A stretch of DNA of 64,000 bases, from contig CM035350.1 in assembly GCA_020137815.1 (NCBI GenBank), forward strand, positions 7,903,651 to 7,967,650. Reading direction: 5' to 3'. Positions within the stretch are counted from its first letter, which is position 1. Each line of letters begins with the position of its first letter. Source of the DNA: Hormiphora californensis. Lineage: Eukaryota > Ctenophora > Tentaculata > Cydippida > Pleurobrachiidae. Below are positions 58,246 to 64,000 of the stretch, piece by piece. The position numbers were made by a program, and so were the translations under genes. The notes beneath the pieces were generated by a model that saw only the letters and a program-made list of their open reading frames with translations, was not told where the DNA came from and did no database searches.

Positions 58246-61200
58246 ATGCTCCGAGAGATGCTCTACCTCTCCCTCTCTATCCTTCTCTTTTCAGTAAGTA
58301 TACTTATGTGACGTTTCATCATTTGCATCATCAACTCTGCATTCTATGCTATAACACGTGTCGTTTGCGGTTTGGCGAAAACTTTTCACTCTCTCCTTTT
58401 CATGTTAGCTATTTATCCCTTTCTCTTTCTCATATATTCGACTCAAGTGATATCTCCCGCCACAGTTGTGTGAAGGTTACCAGGTGTGCCAGAGCAAGTA
58501 CGAGGATGCCTTTAAAAATAAGGAAGAATACTAGTAAGTAACCAATTGGGTAGTAAATTAACTACGGCACATAACCCCTCTCCCATATCCTCGCGGTACT
58601 ACCCACCCCCACAGCTGTCCCGTACTACCCACCCCCACAGCTGTCCCGTACTACCCACCCCCACAGCTGTCCCGTACTACCCACCCCCACAGCTGTCCCG
58701 TACTACCCACCCCCACAGCTGTCCCGTACTACCCACCCACACAGCTGTCCCGTACTACCCACCCCCACAGCTGTCCCGTACTACCCACCCCACAGCTGTC
58801 CCGTACTACCCACCCCCACAGCTGTCCCGTACTACCCACCCCCACAGGGGAGTCAGGTGACAGGATTTTCTGACTCCCTGTGGCAGCCTAGGGCCTAATC
58901 TCATGGGGGGTGGGTGCTGCGGGTCCTTCGCAGGAAGGACCCGGGGAGGGAGGTCTCTCTGGGGAAAGGCCAGGGATAGGTCCCGTAGCCGCGATCCTGG
59001 GGCCTGATGGATCAATAAAGTGCGGTCAACTGTAACAAATCATACTATTATTAAAGCAAATAGGGAAATCCCATGTCCCGTTTTTTTAACCAAATATGGC
59101 ACAAAATTCCTGGAAATGGCCTTTTGCACGTGTTGTCCCTGGACCCTGGCAACCTGCCAGCTTGAGCCTTAAACTGCACGTGCATCCTTGATTCATCTCT
59201 CTGCCGGTTGTGTGATTTATCGTTTGCTCGATTTGATCTGTTCACCACGTTTCTTGAACATGACTACTCAACTTCAACACAATCGCCAGCGAGTTTGGAG
59301 GACCCATATGTCCCAAACTGGCGCTGACGCCTATAGACTACGTGATCGAATCCTACAAAAGAGGTGATTATTATTCAAAAAATGTTGTCAACACACGTAA
59401 TAACAAAGTATCAATGGCACTAACAAGAAATGACAGTAATACGTGAAAGTATTTTGCCAATGTACTCCTTCATAAAATACTTCAGGACCTGGCAAAAGAG
59501 GACCCGTGGTTTTTCTGTCAAAAGAATCCCTTTGGTTAATTCACCTGATAAATTTACTGATTTAAAAAATTTCAAATGATACTACACTATTTGCTTAGGT
59601 TACTGTATGACCATTGACCATCCCCGACATTCGCCCGTAGGGCGAGCGGGCTTACTAGTGGTATTAACACAAATTGAGGGAATCCTGCCCTACGACCAAC
59701 ACGATAACACTTAGTAAATATATACCAACATTACTCAAGTGCCAATAAAGCTTTTGTGCAAGGGCTCCTGTTGCTCCAATAACAGGCACCGGCGGGCCAG
59801 AATCTGGCCGGGTGAACTTTCTTGAAAAACCGAGTAGGGGCCAGGAGCCCCTGGGGAACCTCTGCCAAAATTTCTAATCTCGGCACAGGATAAGTATATC
59901 TGAATTGCACTGTACCCAACAGCTCCGTGGTCTAATGGCCACAATCTGGGCTAAGAAGCATAAGATGCCAGGTTCAAATCCCGGTCAGGCGACTTAATAG
60001 ATATCTTTTTTCACTTTTGCTTGATATTGAAACATTTAAATTTCCGATAGTATCGGCGATACACGATACAACAAAACAAATATGACAAAGACCAGAAACT
60101 GGATTCTGGCAAACTAACAGCACCCGAAAACACCATAAATCAAGCAGAGCTACTGGCAATACAATTGGTAATAAAGAAACTGCTAGAAATGGGAATAAAG
60201 GAGTCACACCTAGTGATCCACACCGACTCTAGCACTACACTATCCCAGTCACAAACCAGGCGATGTATCTAGGAATAACCCTGGACAAAAACTCAAACTA
60301 CAAAGCCCACGTCCAAAATAAAACAGAAACAGTTAAACGATCTGCGAGACCACTGAGACACCTCATGACAACAAAATGGGGAATATGCACAGCCCAAGGC
60401 AGATACGTTCACGACAATATACTTATGAAGACCCTGACGTACGGGGCAGGCGTATGGGGACAGAAAGTACTGAAAAACCAAACACTCAAGATGAAGCTGG
60501 AAGCAGCACAGAACTCTATCACTCGAAGGATCACGAGGACACGAACACACTCAGCACATAGTGCTAACCACAATGGCAGGAGTGGACGATGTCACCTACC
60601 ACATCAACAAAGAAAGTATCAACAACTACATTCACCTGAAGGCTGAGGGAAACTGGTGGACAGACCCCTTCCACGAAAAAAGAGCGCATCTAACACACTC
60701 GAAGGCGATGAAATTACTCTTAACAAGCCTAAAAATTCCTAATGCCATCGACCAGACAAAACACACCGATATAACCTTTGAACAAAACTCCCAACTGAGC
60801 AAGAACAAAGTAATAAACGTGTATACAGATGGGTCAAGAATTAAGATAGACTCAACACACATGACAGGGGCAGGAGCCATAACCTACATGGATAACCAGG
60901 ATATCATCCTTCAAGAGCCCCTCGCACCCGAAAACACCATAAACCAAGCAGAGCTACTGGCAATACATATGGTAATAAAGAAATTACTAGAAATGGAAGC
61001 AAAGGAGTGATCTACACCGACTCTAGCACTACACTGAGAAGACTAACAAGAAATTTCTCAAACTCAAAACAACTAACCGAAACTCTACGAAGTATACACG
61101 AACTGCAAAGAGATAATGGCTTAGAAATAGTAAAGGCGAAGGCCCATGCAAACATAGAAGGTAATGAGAGGGCAGATCAAATAGCAAAACAAGCGACTGC

Positions 61201-63550
61201 AAACAGCAAAAACACCCAGAATGCACTGGGACAAACAAAGAGTCAAATAACGACAAAGCTGAAACAACAACACAAGACAGGGATAATCGCCGAACTAAAG
61301 ACAAAAAATTACTCTGAGTTTACCACAACGATTATCGGGAAGATTATTAAAGAAAACACAAACTAACAATCAAAAACAAGGAAACAATGAGAAGTCTGAC
61401 ACTGGCCATATCGGGCCAGAACAACCTGGGAAGCGCCCTCTCCCACAGAGACCCTTCCATAAATCCCAACTGTGAGTTATGTGGGGAAAGAGAAAACTCC
61501 AAACACAAACTACTAAACTGTCCTGACCTTGACCACCTCAGATACACCCAAGAGTATCAAAACATCAAAGAAAACATATACAATGAAGACGAGCCACTAG
61601 AACTAAGGAAACTCACCAATGTAGTCACCAAATCCGGTCTATTCAAATAAAACATAACGCTACCACCAAAATGATTCTATACCAACGGTAGTTTAAAAGT
61701 GCACACTGGCAAAGTCCTGATCTCATCAGGTAGAGTCTGTTGAAACCATCACGGCAGAAGCAAATCCGCAACTAGCAAAAGCGCAATACAAACCAAGTCA
61801 CTAGCCTTTGGACTGGCCCCCCACAGCTAGATCGGCAAAACAAAAAAAGAACAGCGCCACCTGGGTCGACTCGATCATAGCTGCTATGACGACTCGATGG
61901 ACCGAACCCTACCACTGTACCCCGATCAGAGGTACACGCCTGGAAACAGGCAGGTGGTAGTGCACAAATGGTGCCTCATCATGGTGAAGATGAACGCGCA
62001 CTATCGTTCGGCGATTTAACCTATTCTGGGGAAACCCAGTACCGTAAGACTGGTACAGTAGTACTAGTGCGCCTGCTGTTGGTGGTGACCTTCATGCTCT
62101 TTATCGAAACAGTTCTCGTCTGTCGACTCGTGTCTTCCAATGGAAGGGTACTACTAGGGGGTACCGGGGAAACCCGGCGCTACCTTGGTGGGACCTGACC
62201 GGGAGATCGAGCACGGCGCTCTGGGCAGCCATGTGTGTTGGTGACCTGAGGAGAGAATTGTGAAATCAAGGGAACGCTGCTCCCCAACGACAGCAAGTGG
62301 GTGGAAGTACGGGAGGTACACGACACACACCCCCACAGCTGTCCCGTACTACCCACCCCCACAGCTGTCCCGTACTACCCACCCCCACAGCTGTCCCGTA
62401 CTACCCACCCCCACAGCTGTCCCGTACTACCCACCCCCACAGCTGTCCCGTACTACCCACCCCCACAGCTGTCCCGTACTACCCACCCCCACAGCTGTCC
62501 CGTACTACCCACCCCCACAGCTGTCCCGTACTACCCACCCCCACAGCTGTCCCGTACTACCCACCCACACAGCTGTCCCGTACTACCCACCCCCACAGCT
62601 GTCCCGTACTACCCACCCCCACAGCTGTCCCGTACTACCCACCCACACAGCTGTCCCGTACACTACCCACCCACACAGCTGTCCCGTACTACCCACCCAC
62701 ACAGCTGTCCCGTACTACCCACCCCCACAGCTGTCCCGTACTACCCACCCCCACAGCTGTCCCGTACTACCCACCCCCACAGCTGTCCCGTACTACCCAC
62801 CCCCACAGCTGTCCCGTACTACCCACCCCCACAGCTGTCCCGTACTACCCACCCACACAGCTGTCCCGTACTACCCACCCACACAGCTGTCCCGTACTAC
62901 CCACCCCCACAGCTGTCCCGTACTACCCACCCCCACAGCTGTCCCGTACACTACCCACCCCCACAGCTGTCCCGTACTACCCACCCACACAGCTGTCCCG
63001 TACTACCCACCCCCACAGCTGTCCCGTACTACCCACCCCCACAGCTGTCCCGTACACTACCCACCCCCACAGCTGTCCCGTACACTACCCACCCACACAG
63101 CTGTCCCGTACACTACCCACCCACACTGCTGTCCCGTACTACCCCCCTCCACAGCTGTCCCGTACTACTCCCTCTCCCATATCCCTGCGGTACTACCCAC
63201 CCCCACAGCTGTCCCGAGGAAAAGATTTGTTGCTCCAGTGAGATGCACCGATCTGAGTGTTGTGTGTTGGGTTGCTGCCCCGAGCAGACCCAAAACCTCG
63301 GCTGTTGCACTCCTGAGAACATGGTCGATCCAGAGGATGGCAATGTAGATCCTGCGGACCGTGTTGGTCCAACAGACACCCCCGTAGCTTGGTGGCGTCG
63401 GTCTGCTGTGGCCGGGATTCCAACGTGAGTCTAACGCAACACCACCCCTTTCAGTTGCAAGGATGGGATGATTTGTTGTTCAGAGCCTAAAGAGTGGTTT
63501 GCTTGTTGTAGCAGTGAGAAAAGCATCCTTGATACTCCCGTTTCTATGAA
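58246..63550 (+). CDS. Cys-pair-rich secreted protein, partial
   Basis: Exon 1 (58246-58293) encodes a signal-like MLREMLYLSLSILLFS. Exon 2 (58466-58533) gives LCEGYQVCQSKYEDAFKNKE and ends in phase 2 (TA). Exon 3 (63209-63424) starts C-TGT-CCC-GAG, completing a Tyr codon and reading YCPEEKICCSSEMHRSECCV, then GCCPEQ and GCCTPEN, and a Pro/Asp/Val-rich linker. Exon 4 (63455-63550) continues TCKDGMICCSEPKEWFACCS. CC pairs with CPE/CKD starts recall small disulfide domains, but spacing does not match granulin. Family not recognised. A tiny further exon at 63860-63881 is possible. Intron 2 is about 4.7 kb because of the 26-bp array and a LINE remnant. The gene continues past the window. Confidence 0.62.
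58594..58847 (+). repeat. 26-bp minisatellite, left block (about 10 units)
   Basis: Units of tactacccacccccacagct + gtcccg. Preceded by ccctctcccatatcctcgcg, which recurs at the far right end of the right block. Confidence 0.95.
59921..60012 (+). ncRNA. tRNA-derived sequence (pseudogene or SINE head)
   Basis: tggtctaatgg (A-box-like) is followed about 35 bases on by ggttcaaatcccgg (B-box and T-loop). A run of six T lies about 15 bases after the tRNA-like 3' end. The acceptor ends (gctccgt / tcaggcg) do not pair and no anticodon stem forms, so it is not a functional tRNA. Confidence 0.5.
60263..61650 (+). pseudogene. Non-LTR retrotransposon pol, RT C-terminus and RNase H
   Basis: Four overlapping open segments in different frames give: YLGITLDKNSNYKAHV, LTYGAGVWG (RT thumb-like end); VINVYTDGSRI, NQAELLAIHMVIKKL, IYTDSS and KAHANIEGNERADQIAKQAT (RNase H D-E-D-D motifs); and a C-terminal CELCGE...H...NCPDLDHLR zinc-knuckle-like motif. 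RT plus RNase H plus this knuckle is typical of I/Jockey/R1-type LINEs. Frameshifts between segments show it is dead. A second copy of the RNase H core (60110-60245) lies just upstream. Confidence 0.82.
62329..63208 (+). repeat. 26-bp minisatellite, right block (about 34 units)
   Basis: Same unit as the left block, a few with cccacccacacag or an extra 'ac' (gtacactac). The last unit ends at the functional-looking acceptor of exon 3 (63209). Confidence 0.95.
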
Positions 63551-64000
63551 GTGAGTGTCAAATTATTCTCTTTACTTTGTCATCCTCTTTCCATATTATC
63601 TCTTTGTGTTTGTTGATTTCCCTCTTCGGAACTCTTTGTTCTCCCAAAAAAGCCAAAATCCCGAGACAGGGTTGTATTTTAGCGGAACTCTTTTTGTCTC
63701 GCAGCATTGCATCCTCTTTCGTCCCAGTTTCGCTCTCCCTCCCCTCTCTCTCCCCCTCTCTCTCCCATCTCTCCCCCTCTCTCTCTATCTCTATTTCCCT
63801 CTTTCCCCCTCTCTTCCCAGTTCCCCTCTCTCTATCCCTCTCTCCAAATATTTTATTAGGACACAATCCAGGGGTTTTCCGGTGAGAACAATCTTCCCTT
63901 TTTTGGCATAACCGCTGTCAAATAAAGGGGTGCATTTTAAAAAGCCAGGAACTTTACATTTTACCACTCTCTGAAAGAGAGAGAAAGAACACCCACCATC
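63551..64000. other. Intron or 3' flank of the Cys-rich gene
   Basis: CT-rich tract at 63730-63845 followed by ttttattag, a possible acceptor at 63859. No further gene recognised. Confidence 0.4.

Larger units (their letters stand above)
58848..62328 (+). mobile_element. LINE remnant interrupting the 26-bp array
   Basis: About 3.5 kb between the two array blocks. It carries a degraded non-LTR pol 3' half (60263-61650), a tRNA-like segment and G-rich flanks. Both borders abut caccccCacag-type sequence (58837-58847, 62328-62338), which could be an 11-bp target duplication or just array units. The interior contains rearranged or duplicated pieces, so more than one insertion is possible. Confidence 0.65.

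Noticed and set aside
58546..58860. ORF over the left minisatellite block
   Set aside because: Same 26-bp repeat; lies in an intron.
59921..59993. Functional tRNA
   Set aside because: Acceptor ends do not pair, the T stem has a mismatch and no anticodon stem forms.
62260..63428. Three parallel ORFs of 314-375 residues with repeated Pro/Thr/His/Ser
   Set aside because: A 26-bp unit cycles through three frames, so all three are artefacts of the minisatellite. The real coding part is the Cys-rich exon from 63209.
63209..63550. Granulin gene
   Set aside because: CC pairs are present but the granulin spacing of twelve Cys is not; kept as an unrecognised Cys-rich protein.

Overview
The window is nuclear DNA of an invertebrate animal, most likely an early-branching metazoan such as a sponge; this is inferred from gene content and short introns, not from a species match. 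Genes have GT-AG introns, mostly 80-250 bp, and encode metazoan-type proteins: CCDC47, a TTLL2-like tubulin ligase, a bHLH factor, a Ly6/uPAR-like GPI protein and an SVOP-like transporter. DNA between genes is rich in (GA)n/(CT)n tracts, minisatellites, and small inverted-repeat elements, several with TA duplications. A 100-N assembly gap lies at 3901-4000.

Layout. 1-808 (-): 5' part of an SVOP-like transporter with three single-base frameshifts. 2063-3337 (+): CCDC47, cut by the gap. 5585-17086: complete Ty3/gypsy-class element read on the minus strand (gag, pol, env-like ORF and an extra 3' ORF), with identical 160-bp LTRs and a CTAG target duplication; a 923-bp MITE is nested in the 3' part of pol. 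18055-24361 (+): six-exon Ly6-like GPI protein whose introns hold a long-TIR element, a 28-bp minisatellite of about 60 units and a 395-bp palindrome. 25684-34561 (-): poorly resolved coding fragments, one split by a 1.9-kb element, and one unrecognised multi-exon gene.

The centre (35438-51188) is a cluster of three related genes, A (+), B (-) and C (+), with a bHLH gene between B and C. A and C encode about 1,180 residues: signal peptide, chitin-binding-like Cys module, stonustoxin (SNTX)-type MACPF-related domain with helical and thioredoxin-like parts, fibronectin III repeats, coiled coil, and three PAN/apple-like domains on phase 1-1 exons, three of them exactly 240 bp in gene A. B keeps all six exons but has six single-base frameshifts. 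A and B are a mosaic of near-identical and divergent blocks, as expected from gene conversion between inverted copies. This is the best candidate for an undescribed system: secreted pore-former-like proteins carrying adhesion modules. Function is not shown.

Right part: 51765-55326 (-) TTLL2-like; 56664-57332 (+) orphan LINE-ORF1-like gene; 58246-63550 (+) Cys-pair-rich secreted protein whose second intron contains a 26-bp minisatellite in which each unit is a copy of the downstream 3' splice junction, split by a 3.5-kb LINE remnant.
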